Assembly (NCBI RefSeq): GCF_001658005.1
Contig: NZ_CP015986.1
Coordinates: 868,001-932,000, forward strand
DNA length: 64,000 nucleotides
Source of the DNA: Sphingobium sp. EP60837
GTDB lineage: Bacteria > Pseudomonadota > Alphaproteobacteria > Sphingomonadales > Sphingomonadaceae
Direction of reading: 5' to 3'
This document shows positions 27,742-36,239 of this stretch, piece after piece (the first letter of the stretch is position 1; each line of letters begins with the position of its first letter). The translations under genes were made by a program, and so were the position numbers. The notes under the pieces were generated by a model, which saw nothing but the letters and a program-made list of their open reading frames with translations, was not told the origin of the DNA and searched no databases.

Positions 27742-28212
27742 TCAGCCCTCGGCCTGCTCTTCGGCAGCAGCAGCTTCGGGAGCAGCTTCTTCAGCGACCG
27801 GAGCTTCTTCCACGGCCGGAGCGGCAGCGGCTTCAGCAGCGGCGGCCTTGGCAGCTTCAGCAGCTTCGGCGGCTTCCGCAGCCTTGGCAGCACGGTCTTC
27901 GGCGCGATCCTTGGCCTTCTGGCCCGGCTCAGCCTTGTTCGGGTTGTTGCGGGCAGGACGTTCCTTCACGCCAGCGGCGTCGAGGAAGCGTGCAACGCGG
28001 TCGGTCGGCTGGGCACCGGCGGCAACCCAATGCTTCGCGCGCTCGACGTCCAGAACGACGCGCTTTTCGTCGCCCTTGGGCAGGACGGGGTTGTAGCTGC
28101 CGATGCGCTCGATGAACTTGCCGTCACGCGGCGCGCGGCTGTCGGCCACGACGATGCGGTAATAGGGACGCTTCTTGGAACCACCGCGCGAAAGACGAAT
28201 GGACGTTGCCAT
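27742..28212 (-). CDS. rpsP: 30S ribosomal protein S16 with long Ala/Glu-rich tail
   Basis: A 156-residue S16. The first 80 residues are canonical ([37 protein letters not shown]). Residues from about 85 on form a Lys/Arg then Ala/Glu-rich extension with repeats such as [20 protein letters not shown], nearly doubling the usual 80-90 residue length. Longer S16 tails are known in alphaproteobacteria. The tail is likely helical or disordered. First gene of the operon after ffh. Confidence 0.96.
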   Translation of the reverse strand: MATSIRLSRGGSKKRPYYRIVVADSRAPRDGKFIERIGSYNPVLPKGDEKRVVLDVERAKHWVAAGAQPTDRVARFLDAAGVKERPARNNPNKAEPGQKAKDRAEDRAAKAAEAAEAAEAAKAAAAEAAAAPAVEEAPVAEEAAPEAAAAEEQAEG

Positions 28213-28260
28213 GGATACCTGACCTTACCTTTCTGACTTGATATAATTAATTGAAAACGC

Positions 28261-29709
28261 TTATTTCTTCATGAAATTTTGAAATCCGGGCGGAAGATTG
28301 GGCATGTTGCCGCCCAGCCCCGGCAGTCCCTGTGGAGGCGCGCCGCCACCGCCCAGCATGCCGTCAAGGCCACCCCCGGTGAACATCTTGGCCAGCCCCT
28401 TGAGACCGCCCATCTTGCGGATTTTCTTCATCGCCGTTTCCATCTCCTGATGCATTTTCAGGAGCTTGTTGACTTCCTGCACCGTGGTGCCGGAGCCCTT
28501 GGCGATACGTATCTTGCGCTTGGCGTTGATCAGCGCGGGCTTCTCGCGCTCCTTCAGCGTCATCGATCCGATCATTGCGTCGAGATGGATCAGCGTCTTG
28601 TCGTTCGCGCCGCTATTGGCCATCGCCTGTTGCGCCTTCTTGAGGCCGGGCAACATGCCAGCGAGCGCGCCAAGACCGCCCATGCGGCGCATCTGGTTGA
28701 GCTGCGAACGCAGGTCGTTCATGTCGAACTGACCTTTGGCCATCTTCTTGGCGAGCTTGTCGGCTTCCTCGGCGTCGATGCTCTCGGCCGCTTTCTCGAC
28801 CAGCGAGACGACGTCGCCCATGCCCAGGATGCGCTGCGCGACACGCGCTGGATGGAAGGGCTCGATTGCGTCGAGCTTTTCGCCAGTGCCCGCGAACTTG
28901 ATCGGACGGCCGGTAACCGCGCGCATCGACAGCGCCGCACCACCGCGCGCATCGCCGTCCATGCGGGTCAACACCACGCCGGTCAGCGGCACCTGCGCGG
29001 TAAAGCTGGTCGCGACATTGACTGCGTCCTGGCCGGTCAACGAGTCGACCACCAGCAGGATTTCCGCCGGGTTGGAGACTTCAGCGACCGCCTTCATCTC
29101 GTCCATCAGCGCCTGATCGACGTGCAGACGGCCGGCGGTGTCGAGCATCACCACATCGAAGCCCTGAAGCTTCGCGGACTGGAGCGCGCGCTTGGCGATC
29201 TCGACCGGCTGCTGGCCCGGCACGATCGGCAGGGTCGCCACATCGGTCTGGGTGCCCAGCACCGCCAGCTGCTCCTGCGCAGCCGGGCGCTGGACGTCGA
29301 GCGACGCCATCAGCACCTTCTTGCGCTCTTTTTCCTTAAGGCGCTTGGCGATCTTCGCGGTGGAGGTGGTCTTACCGGAGCCCTGAAGGCCGACCATCAT
29401 GATGACCGCAGGCGGGTTCACATCGATCAGCAGCTCGGACGTTTCAGCGCCCAGCGTTTCGGTGAGCGTGTCCGAGACGATCTTGACGACCATCTGCCCC
29501 GGAGTGACCGATCGCAGCACATCGCTGCCAACCGCTCGCTCGGTCGCCTGATCGACGAACTGACGGACGACGGGAAGCGCGACGTCGGCTTCGAGAAGCG
29601 CGATTCGCACCTCGCGCATCGCGGCGCGGACATCGTCCTCCGTCAGCGCACCGCGCCCACGCAGCTTGTCGAATACCCCACTGAGACGATCGCTTAGCGA
29701 ATCGAACAT
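28261..29709 (-). CDS. ffh: Signal recognition particle protein Ffh
   Basis: A 482-residue SRP54. NG domain with GLQGSGKTTSTAKIAKRLKE, DTAGRLHVD and TRMDGDARGGAALS; C-terminal Met-rich M domain for signal peptides and 4.5S RNA (MRRMGGLGALAGMLPGL onward, ending in a Gly/Pro/Met tail). The ATG at 29709 has AGG 5 nt upstream; two in-frame starts lie just before. It heads the ffh-rpsP-rimM-trmD-rplS group. It works with FtsY, coded at 32.2 kb. Confidence 0.97.
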   Translation of the reverse strand: MFDSLSDRLSGVFDKLRGRGALTEDDVRAAMREVRIALLEADVALPVVRQFVDQATERAVGSDVLRSVTPGQMVVKIVSDTLTETLGAETSELLIDVNPPAVIMMVGLQGSGKTTSTAKIAKRLKEKERKKVLMASLDVQRPAAQEQLAVLGTQTDVATLPIVPGQQPVEIAKRALQSAKLQGFDVVMLDTAGRLHVDQALMDEMKAVAEVSNPAEILLVVDSLTGQDAVNVATSFTAQVPLTGVVLTRMDGDARGGAALSMRAVTGRPIKFAGTGEKLDAIEPFHPARVAQRILGMGDVVSLVEKAAESIDAEEADKLAKKMAKGQFDMNDLRSQLNQMRRMGGLGALAGMLPGLKKAQQAMANSGANDKTLIHLDAMIGSMTLKEREKPALINAKRKIRIAKGSGTTVQEVNKLLKMHQEMETAMKKIRKMGGLKGLAKMFTGGGLDGMLGGGGAPPQGLPGLGGNMPNLPPGFQNFMKK

Positions 29710-30081
29710 CATCACCTCATTTGGGCCGAAAAGCCCGGAAAACCGCGCCTACCCCGCCAAACGACAAAATCGCCGGCGGGCGAAAACTCGCCGGCCAGCG
29801 TCCATCCGGTGCTCCCCTATGAGCGCCATGGATCTGTCAGGGTATCGGACGGCAAGCCGCCTGATTGCGAGGAGGCCTTTAGCGCATGGTGGGTCAGGAC
29901 GCAACTATCCGTTCCCTTGTCACCCCGGGCTTGACCCGGGGTCCCGCTTTCTTGCTTCTCCACTGCAGCAGTCGAATGAAGCTGGACCCCGGATCAAGTC
30001 CTGGGTGACGGAAGTTGGCAAAAATCCGGTCAAGCGCTGCTCTGGCCTTTTCCCCCCGCACCCCCTACATGCGCGCGCATT
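29710..30081. other. 372-bp gap between divergent ffh and dapF
   Basis: No gene is supported here. Near 29771-29794 there is a short stem (GCCGGCG/CGCCGGC) in the ffh leader on the minus strand. The part at 29919-30009 is a REP palindrome. Promoters for ffh and dapF must lie here, but no convincing -35/-10 pair could be chosen. Confidence 0.5.
29919..30009. repeat. REP palindrome (CCCCGG...CCGGGG type)
   Basis: Two 26-nt inverted arms, 29919-29944 and 29984-30009, begin GTCACCCCGGGCTTGACC and end GTCCTGGGTGAC. Each arm also has its own internal hairpin, CCCCGGGCTTGACCCGGGG. The arms are separated by 39 bp. A second, more decayed member is at 62907-62979. Confidence 0.8.
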
Positions 30082-30882
30082 ATGGGACGCTTTTCAAAGA
30101 TGCACGGCCTCGGCAACGATTTCGTCGTGATCGACGCGCGTGAGGCTGCGCTCGACATGACCCAGGCGCGCGCGCAGGCGATTGCCGACCGTCACGCCGG
30201 GATCGGCTGCGACCAGCTGATCCTGATCGGCCAGTCGGACAAGGCAGATGTGTCGATGCGCATCTTCAACAGCGACGGCAGCGAAGTGGAAGCGTGCGGC
30301 AACGCCACGCGCTGTGTTCCCCTGTTCCTCGGGCGCGACGTGCTGATCGAAACGAAGGCCGGGCTGCTCGATGCAAAGGGGGTCGAAGGCGGCGCAAGCG
30401 TCGATATGGGCGAGCCCCGGCTGGAATGGGGCGCCATCCCCCTCGCCTACGCCATGGATACACTGGCTATGCCCGTCAGCTGGGAAGACCTGCCCGCGCC
30501 AGTTGCCGTCAATGTCGGCAACCCGCATGTCATCTTTTTCTGTGACGATATGAACGGTGTGAACTTCGAGCGTTTGGGACCGATGATCGAGACCGATCCG
30601 CTGTTCCCCGCGCGTGTAAATGTGAACTTCGCGCAGGTCGTAGGCGAGAACCACATCCGCCTGATCGTCTGGGAACGGGGCGCAGGATTGACCCGCGCGT
30701 GCGGCACGGGCGCCTGCGCAACAGCGGTAGCAGCGGTGCGGCGCAAGCTGGTGAGCGGATCGACCCGGGTCACCTTGCCCGGCGGCGATCTGCTGATCGA
30801 ATGGGCTCCGGGCGGCTCGATCCGCATGACAGGCCCTGCCACTCATGTCTTCGATGGCGAGGCTGACTGGGCGCGCTTTTGA
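30082..30882 (+). CDS. dapF: Diaminopimelate epimerase
   Basis: A 266-residue DapF that interconverts LL- and meso-diaminopimelate for lysine and peptidoglycan. The two catalytic cysteines are Cys72 (EACGNATRCV) and Cys207 (RACGTGACATAV); the start FSKMHGLGNDFVVIDARE is typical. It is followed immediately by mtaB (start 3 bp after the stop) and ftsY, so an operon is likely. Confidence 0.97.
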   Translation: MGRFSKMHGLGNDFVVIDAREAALDMTQARAQAIADRHAGIGCDQLILIGQSDKADVSMRIFNSDGSEVEACGNATRCVPLFLGRDVLIETKAGLLDAKGVEGGASVDMGEPRLEWGAIPLAYAMDTLAMPVSWEDLPAPVAVNVGNPHVIFFCDDMNGVNFERLGPMIETDPLFPARVNVNFAQVVGENHIRLIVWERGAGLTRACGTGACATAVAAVRRKLVSGSTRVTLPGGDLLIEWAPGGSIRMTGPATHVFDGEADWARF

Positions 30883-30884
30883 AG

Positions 30885-32219
30885 ATGAGCGGGCCGCAGA
30901 TCATCACCCTGGGCTGCCGCCTCAACATCGCCGAGAGCGAGGCGATCCGCGAAATGGCGGCCGATGAGGATGACCTGGTGGTCGTCAACAGCTGCGCCGT
31001 CACGGCGGAGGCGGTTCGGCAAACGCGCCAGGCGATAAGGCGGGCGCGGCGTGAACGGCCCCGTGCCCGCGTCATCGTGACAGGCTGCGCGGCGCAAACG
31101 GAACCGGAAACCTTCGCAAACATGGCCGAGGTGGATGCCGTCATCGGCAATCGGGAGAAGATGGCGGCCCATCACTATTCGTCAGTCCAGCGAAAGCTGG
31201 GATCTCAGGCAGCAGTTCTTGACTCCCGACGCGAGACCCCAGCTTTCACTGGGGTGACGAATGGGCTTGAGATGACGGACAAGGTCCAAGTCTCCGACAT
31301 CATGGCCGTGCGCGAAACCGCCCCCCATATGGCGAGCGCCTTCGCCGAACATGCCCGCGCCTTTCTGGAGGTGCAGAATGGCTGCGACCACCGCTGCACC
31401 TTCTGCATCATCCCTTATGGGCGCGGGAACAGCCGCTCGGTCCCGGCAGGCGCAGTGATCGACAAAGCCCGCGAACTGGTGGACGCGGGCTATAAGGAAA
31501 TCGTGCTGACGGGCGTGGATGTCACCAGCTATGGGCCCGATCTGCCGGGATCGCCCTCGCTAGGACTCCTGATAGAACGCATCCTCAACGCCGTGCCGGA
31601 CCTGCCGCGCCTGCGCCTTTCCTCACTCGACAGCGTCGAAATCGATGATCGGCTCTTCGACCTGCTTGCGCGCGAGCCTCGCATGATGCCGCACCTGCAC
31701 CTGTCGCTGCAGGCAGGCGACGACATGATCCTCAAACGCATGAAGCGCCGCCACAGCCGGGCCGACGCGATCCACATCGTAGAACGGCTGAAGGCGGTCC
31801 GGCCGGACATCAGCATCGGCGCTGACATCATCGCAGGCTTCCCGACAGAAGATGACGCAATGTTCGAAAACAGCCTCAGACTGGTCGAACAGTGCTCCAT
31901 CGTGCACGGCCATATCTTCCCCTATTCGCCGCGAGAAGGTACGCCAGCAGCGCGCATGCCGCAGGTCGATCGCGCCATCGTCAAGGCACGCGCCACCCGC
32001 CTGCGAACCGCTTGCGAGGTGCAGCGGCAAAGCTGGCTTGGCGACCTCGTCGGCTCGGTGCAATCCGTGCTGGTGGAGCGGAACGGCCTTTCAGGACATG
32101 CCGAAAATTTCGCCCCGGTACGCTTCGCCGAGCCGCAATCCCCTTCGTCCATCATATCCGCGCGCATCATAGCCCTTGAGAATGGCGTCCTGATCGCGCA
32201 AGAGGCCGCCAATGACTGA
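30885..32219 (+). CDS. mtaB: tRNA (t6A37) methylthiotransferase MtaB with in-frame REP insert
   Basis: A 444-residue radical-SAM methylthiotransferase that converts t6A to ms2t6A in tRNA. The N-terminal cluster cysteines are in LGCRLN, NSCAV and TGCAAQ; the radical-SAM triad is Cys167-Cys171-Cys174 (CDHRCTFC). The TRAM-like tail starts at about 385. Residues about 98-126 (SSVQRKLGSQAAVLDSRRET to TGVTN) come from an 84-bp REP palindrome and interrupt the region between the UPF0004 domain and the radical-SAM domain; without them the length would be about 416, usual for the family. ATG 30885 is preferred to TTG 30879. It overlaps ftsY by 8 bp. Confidence 0.92.
   Translation: MSGPQIITLGCRLNIAESEAIREMAADEDDLVVVNSCAVTAEAVRQTRQAIRRARRERPRARVIVTGCAAQTEPETFANMAEVDAVIGNREKMAAHHYSSVQRKLGSQAAVLDSRRETPAFTGVTNGLEMTDKVQVSDIMAVRETAPHMASAFAEHARAFLEVQNGCDHRCTFCIIPYGRGNSRSVPAGAVIDKARELVDAGYKEIVLTGVDVTSYGPDLPGSPSLGLLIERILNAVPDLPRLRLSSLDSVEIDDRLFDLLAREPRMMPHLHLSLQAGDDMILKRMKRRHSRADAIHIVERLKAVRPDISIGADIIAGFPTEDDAMFENSLRLVEQCSIVHGHIFPYSPREGTPAARMPQVDRAIVKARATRLRTACEVQRQSWLGDLVGSVQSVLVERNGLSGHAENFAPVRFAEPQSPSSIISARIIALENGVLIAQEAAND
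31178..31261. repeat. REP palindrome inside mtaB
   Basis: Two 29-nt imperfect inverted arms, 31178-31206 and 31233-31261, with 26 bp between. The left arm has CCAGCGAAAGCTGG (5-bp stem, GAAA loop), the right CCCCAGCTTTCACTGGGG. Total 84 bp is exactly 28 codons, and the reading frame has no stop. Related elements are at 33218-33246 and, decayed, 13358-13432. Confidence 0.88.
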
Positions 32220-33153
32220 TGAACCCGGCAGCAGCTGGCGCGACCGCCTGTTCGGCGGGCTGAAGCGCACATCCGACAAGCTCGGCGAGAATCTGACCGG
32301 CCTTTTCACCAAGGCGGCACTCGATGAACAGACATTGGACGAGATTGAGGAAGCGCTCATCGTCAGCGACCTTGGCCCCGCCATGGCTGCACGCGTGCGG
32401 GACCGCCTTTCCGAAGGCCGCTACAACAGGGAACTGACCGAAGAATATCTGCGCGAGATCATCGCGGAGGAGATCGAGAAGGTTCTCGCCCCTGTTGCCC
32501 GCCCCCTGGAGATCGAGGCTTTTCCCCGCCCCCAGGTCATTCTCGTCATCGGTGTCAACGGCTCCGGCAAAACCACGACCATCGCCAAGCTCGCCAACCT
32601 ATTTCTTGAGCAGGATTATGGCGTGATGCTGGCGGCGGGCGACACCTTCCGCGCCGCGGCGATCGGTCAACTCAGGGTCTGGGCCGATCGGTTGGGCATC
32701 CCCATCGTCGCGGGCAAGGAAGGCGGAGACGCGGCCGGCATCGTCTTCGATGCGGTGAAGCAGGCTACGGCAACCGGCATCGACGTACTGATCGTCGATA
32801 CGGCAGGCCGCCTGCAAAACAAGACCGAGCTGATGGACGAACTGTCGAAGATCAGGCGCGTCCTTGGCCGATTGAACCCGGCAGCCCCGCATGACGTTGT
32901 CCTGGTGCTGGATGCCACGACCGGACAGAACGCGTTGAGCCAGATCGAGGTGTTCAAAGAATTTGCGCAGGTGACCGGCCTGGTCATGACCAAGCTGGAC
33001 GGCACTGCGCGCGGCGGCGTCCTAGTGGCGGCGGCCGAGAAATATCGCCTGCCCATCCACGCGATCGGCGTCGGCGAAAGGATCGAGGATTTGCGGCCGT
33101 TCGATCCCAGCGACATGGCGCGGGCTATCGCCGGGACGGCTTATGCACGTTAA
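32212..33153 (+). CDS. ftsY: SRP receptor GTPase FtsY
   Basis: A 313-residue FtsY with N domain (LGENLTGLFTKAALDEQTLD) and G domain: GVNGSGKTTTIAKLANLFLE, DTFRAAAIGQL, DTAGRLQNK and TKLDGTARGG. It lacks a long acidic A region, as is common in alphaproteobacteria. It docks the Ffh-ribosome complex at the membrane. It overlaps mtaB by 8 bp. Confidence 0.97.
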   Translation: MTDEPGSSWRDRLFGGLKRTSDKLGENLTGLFTKAALDEQTLDEIEEALIVSDLGPAMAARVRDRLSEGRYNRELTEEYLREIIAEEIEKVLAPVARPLEIEAFPRPQVILVIGVNGSGKTTTIAKLANLFLEQDYGVMLAAGDTFRAAAIGQLRVWADRLGIPIVAGKEGGDAAGIVFDAVKQATATGIDVLIVDTAGRLQNKTELMDELSKIRRVLGRLNPAAPHDVVLVLDATTGQNALSQIEVFKEFAQVTGLVMTKLDGTARGGVLVAAAEKYRLPIHAIGVGERIEDLRPFDPSDMARAIAGTAYAR

Positions 33154-33217
33154 ACCCATGGTCGTGACGCTAGCGGAGGCCGTGACCTCGCGCCTCTTGG
33201 GCACAATCCAGCCTCAC

Positions 33218-33246
33218 GAGATCCCAGATTCCGCTGGGATGACGGA
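33218..33246. repeat. Single REP arm
   Basis: A 29-nt copy starting GAGATCCCAGATTCCGCTGG that aligns with the right arm of the element at 31233-31261 at most positions. It lies between ftsY and yciB, ending 10 bp before the yciB start, so the yciB leader would contain it. Confidence 0.65.
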
Positions 33247-33256
33247 GTAAGCACAT

Positions 33257-33904
33257 ATGGCCGATACCAAGCCCACCCATGGCGGCAATCTCAGCCTCGC
33301 GCTGGACTTCGGGCCCCTTCTCGTCTTCTTCCTGACCTACAAGGGCGCAGGCTGGCTCTGGGGCGCCAACAATCCGATCACCGCCATGTCGATCGGCACC
33401 GCCGCCTTCATGGCCGCGATCGTCATCGCCGTCATCATCTCCAAGGTTAAGCTGGGCCGCGTATCGCCCATGCTGTGGCTTTCGGCGATGCTGATCCTCT
33501 TCTTCGGCGGGCTCACCATCTATTTCCACGATCAGCGCTTCATTCAGATCAAGCCCACGATCATCTACAGCTTCTTCGCACTGATGCTGTTCGGCGGGCT
33601 GCTGCGCGGCAAGGCGCTGCTCAAATATCTGCTTCAGGCGGCCTATGATGGTCTGACCGATGAAGGCTGGCGCAAGCTGTCGCGCAACTGGGCGTTCTTC
33701 TTCGTCGCCATGGCGATCGTCAATGAAGCCATGCGCCGGTCGATGAGCTTCGATGCCTGGCTGGCGATCAAGGTGTGGGGCGTCACGATCGTATCGATCC
33801 TCTTCGCCGCTGCTAACATTCCCATGCTGATGCGGCACGGCCTCGCGCTCGGCAAGACACTCGACAGCGAAGAAATCGGCGAAACCACTCCTCCGCAGGG
33901 TTGA
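33257..33904 (+). CDS. yciB: Intracellular septation protein YciB/IspZ
   Basis: A 215-residue inner-membrane protein with about five helices. LALDFGPLLVFFLTYK at the start and the region FGGLLRGKALLKYLLQAAYDGLTDEGWRKLSRNWAFFFVAMAIVNE are the family signature. It is linked to cell-envelope and septation functions in other bacteria. It is downstream of ftsY and its leader includes a REP arm. Confidence 0.93.
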   Translation: MADTKPTHGGNLSLALDFGPLLVFFLTYKGAGWLWGANNPITAMSIGTAAFMAAIVIAVIISKVKLGRVSPMLWLSAMLILFFGGLTIYFHDQRFIQIKPTIIYSFFALMLFGGLLRGKALLKYLLQAAYDGLTDEGWRKLSRNWAFFFVAMAIVNEAMRRSMSFDAWLAIKVWGVTIVSILFAAANIPMLMRHGLALGKTLDSEEIGETTPPQG

Positions 33905-33926
33905 GAAACGCTCAGGTCATTCAAGT

Positions 33927-33960
33927 CGGGCGAGGTCAGACATATTGCCGACCTCGCCCG
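33927..33960. terminator. Hairpin between convergent yciB and PuuD-like genes
   Basis: Perfect 11-bp stem: CGGGCGAGGTC (33927-33937) pairs with GACCTCGCCCG (33950-33960). It has no T tract on either strand, so terminator function is only probable. Confidence 0.5.
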
Positions 33961-33982
33961 CAGTGAACGGGAGCGACTCCCG

Positions 33983-34546
33983 TCAACCGCCGTTGAAGTT
34001 GACCATGCAATAGAGCATCGGCAGCGACAGCAGCGTGTTGGTGCGTGAAAAGATCATCGCGGTAGTCGCGGCCTTCGCCTTCACCGCATCTTCAGCGGGA
34101 ACGATGCCCAACGCCTTCTTCTGGTTCGGCCAGATGATGAACCAGACGTTGAAGGCCATGATCAGCGCCAGCCACATGCCGATGCCGATGAGCACGAAGC
34201 CGGTGGTAAGCGTCAGCGCTTCCACCAGATAGGCGCTGCGCCACGCAATGATGGCCCCTGTCAGCACCGTGAACGCCGCGCCCCAACGGAAGAAGAACAG
34301 AGCTGAGGGCGCGATGAATTTGGATACGCCAGGCTTCAGTTCCGCCGGGACTTTCGGCATCGTCGGGATCTGAACGAAGTTGAAATAATAAAGCAGCCCG
34401 ATCCACGTAATGCCGAAGAACAGGTGGAGCCAGCGCAGGATCGCCTGTTCCGGAATGGTGTTCGCGGGCACCGCGAAAATCACCGCCAGCGCGAGCACGA
34501 GCCCGACGACAAGCACGAGATGCAAATTGCCGAAGAATTTTGCCAT
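33983..34546 (-). CDS. PuuD-type urate hydroxylase membrane domain protein
   Basis: A 187-residue membrane protein with about five helices and the motif WLHLFFGITWIGLLYYFNFVQ, followed by conserved NVWFIIWPNQKK; this is the urate oxidase N-terminal family (DUF989, PuuD). Full PuuD also carries a C-terminal cytochrome c domain, which is absent here. Histidines and aromatic residues could bind heme. Urate hydroxylation is doubtful for this short form. Confidence 0.75.
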   Translation of the reverse strand: MAKFFGNLHLVLVVGLVLALAVIFAVPANTIPEQAILRWLHLFFGITWIGLLYYFNFVQIPTMPKVPAELKPGVSKFIAPSALFFFRWGAAFTVLTGAIIAWRSAYLVEALTLTTGFVLIGIGMWLALIMAFNVWFIIWPNQKKALGIVPAEDAVKAKAATTAMIFSRTNTLLSLPMLYCMVNFNGG

Positions 34547-34755
34547 TTATCCTACCCCCATTTCGGGCGGCCGTTTGCAGGCTGCCTGACCGGCGATGCT
34601 AAGTCATCATTACGCCCCTGTCACATGGATAATTCCGTCCATTTAAAAGAAAATATGCTGTTTTCTGCAGCGCGATAAGGCTGCTAGGGGCGAGGAGCTT
34701 TCCGGCCGCCCTATCGTTGAGCGGCCATCCATCCAAGAGCCCGAGGAGTTCCGAC

Positions 34756-35367
34756 ATGGCCTTTGTTCTGCCCGACCTTCCCTATACCAGGGACGCCTTT
34801 GGCGACATTCTTTCCGCAGAAACCTTCGACTATCACCATGGCAAACACCATAATGCCTATGTGACCAAGGCCAATGAACTGGTCGCCGCCGACCCTGCAC
34901 TTCAGGGCAAGTCGCTGGTCGAACTAATCCGCACCAGTAAGGGCGCGCTGTTCAACCAGGTTGGCCAGATCTGGAATCACAGCTTCTACTGGCTGTCGCT
35001 CTCGCCCCAAAAGAAGCAGCCGACCGGCACGCTGCTCAACCTCATCAACGAAGGCTTCGGTTCGGTCGATGCCTTGATCGAGAAGCTTAAGGCGGAAGCC
35101 GTCGGCCATTTCGCCAGCGGTTGGGCTGCGCTGATCCTGAACGAAGGCAAGCTGGAAGTGACCAGCTATCATGACGCCGACACGCCCGTCGCACATGGCC
35201 ATACGCCGCTGCTGATCCTCGATGTGTGGGAACATGCCTATTATATCGACTATCGCAACCTGCGCCCCAACTATGCCGATCGGGTGCTGAAGGAAGCGAT
35301 CGATTGGGACTTCGTCGCGCAGAACCTTGATGGCGAAGGCGTGAGCCGCGCCGATCAGCCCGGCTGA
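34756..35367 (+). CDS. sodB: Iron superoxide dismutase
   Basis: A 203-residue Fe/Mn-SOD. FDYHHGKHHNAYVTKANELV has the His27 metal ligand and the neighbouring second-shell pair. QIWNHSFYWLSLSP carries another His ligand and LLILDVWEHAYYIDYRN the Asp and His ligands. The pattern of the Fe-type N-terminal half makes iron the likely metal. GAGGAG lies before the ATG at 34756. A large hairpin follows. Confidence 0.95.
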   Translation: MAFVLPDLPYTRDAFGDILSAETFDYHHGKHHNAYVTKANELVAADPALQGKSLVELIRTSKGALFNQVGQIWNHSFYWLSLSPQKKQPTGTLLNLINEGFGSVDALIEKLKAEAVGHFASGWAALILNEGKLEVTSYHDADTPVAHGHTPLLILDVWEHAYYIDYRNLRPNYADRVLKEAIDWDFVAQNLDGEGVSRADQPG

Positions 35368-35375
35368 TCCCTGCT

Positions 35376-35408
35376 GCCGCCCTCCGCTTATGACGAGCGG
35401 TGGGCGGC
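35376..35408. terminator. Hairpin after sodB
   Basis: Arms 35376-35388 and 35396-35408 pair over 13 bp with one mismatch around TATGACG. No T tract follows, so a REP-like or processing stem is also possible. Confidence 0.55.
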
Positions 35409-35491
35409 CTTGCTCGCCAAATCGGCCTTTTCCAACCTTTTCTTAACGCGCTTGGCCGACAAGGCTTCATGACGAAGCATGGAAGCGGCAA

Positions 35492-35926
35492 ATGGACCTT
35501 GAGCTATTACAGAGTCAGCATGACGCAGTCGATGTACTGGCTGAACGGCTCCTCCTGGCGGTTACGGACGAAAGCAATCCGCAACCTCTAGGCACTTTGC
35601 GCTGGCAATTCGCTCGCCAGCTTATGGCGCATCTCGCGCTTGAAGATAAGATCTTCTATCCGTCGATGCAGCGGCAGGCCCACAGTTCACTGCGTGATAC
35701 TGCAGCAAGATTGCAGGTCGAAATGGAGCCTTTGGCGCTATCATTCTCGCATTATATGGCGCGGTGGAGCGACGACCGGATTGCCCGCGAATGGCGCGAC
35801 TTTTGCCGTGAAACCCGCCACATGATCGAGGCGATAACCCATCGCATGCGGAAAGAAGAGCGGCTGCTGATGCCTCTCATCGTTGAAGCTGGACTAGAGC
35901 CGCCCCAAGCTAGACGCGTGGGCTGA
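35492..35926 (+). CDS. Hemerythrin-like (HHE) domain protein
   Basis: A 144-residue four-helix bundle. Metal-ligand candidates lie in LLQSQHDAV, LMAHLALEDKIFYPSM and EAITHRMRKEERLLMPLI. HHE proteins bind a diiron centre, oxygen or nitric oxide. It lies 124 bp after sodB. Its 3' end overlaps the convergent ferredoxin gene by 17 bp. Confidence 0.8.
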   Translation: MDLELLQSQHDAVDVLAERLLLAVTDESNPQPLGTLRWQFARQLMAHLALEDKIFYPSMQRQAHSSLRDTAARLQVEMEPLALSFSHYMARWSDDRIAREWRDFCRETRHMIEAITHRMRKEERLLMPLIVEAGLEPPQARRVG

Positions 35927-36239
35927 TCTCGCCCGGCTTCGGAGTGAGCCCCAACGCCTCCGCCAGTTCATCCAGATCAGCGCCGCGCCGCACCAGCAGC
36001 CAGTCACGCGCCTGCGCCCCATTCACCACTGTCACAGCGCCCTTCGGGCAAGCGCCTAGGCAGTTCACCTCGATTATGCCCGCCGCAGCCTTACGCCCCT
36101 TTTTAAGCGAAAGCTGCCTACGCAGCGCCTTGGCCAAGCGTTCGCCACCATCAGGACCGAAGCCGCCATCCAGCTTTTTGGAGCATTTGCGGCAGATCAG
36201 TACCGCATTTTGCCAATTCGACCTGACATGATCCTTCAA
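35910..36239 (-). CDS. Thioredoxin-like [2Fe-2S] ferredoxin
   Basis: A 109-residue protein with CRKC (Cys16, Cys19) and CLGAC (Cys60, Cys64), the four ligands of the thioredoxin-fold 2Fe-2S group. The middle is Lys/Arg-rich (ALRRQLSLKKGRK). Its redox partner is unknown. It overlaps the J-domain gene by 4 bp, so they are probably co-expressed. Confidence 0.8.
   Translation of the reverse strand: MKDHVRSNWQNAVLICRKCSKKLDGGFGPDGGERLAKALRRQLSLKKGRKAAAGIIEVNCLGACPKGAVTVVNGAQARDWLLVRRGADLDELAEALGLTPKPGEISPRV

Noticed and set aside
28279..29697. Plus-strand open frame of 472 codons antisense to ffh
   Set aside because: His/Arg/Gln-rich product without motifs; a shadow of the Ffh frame.
29716..29918. 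Possible 4.5S SRP RNA next to ffh
   Set aside because: The conserved GGAAG/AGCAGCC tetraloop region is not present; the gap has only a short stem and a REP element.
31178..31261. Repeats as a CRISPR array
   Set aside because: The elements are inverted and unevenly spaced, with no regular direct repeat-spacer pattern, and no cas genes are in the window.
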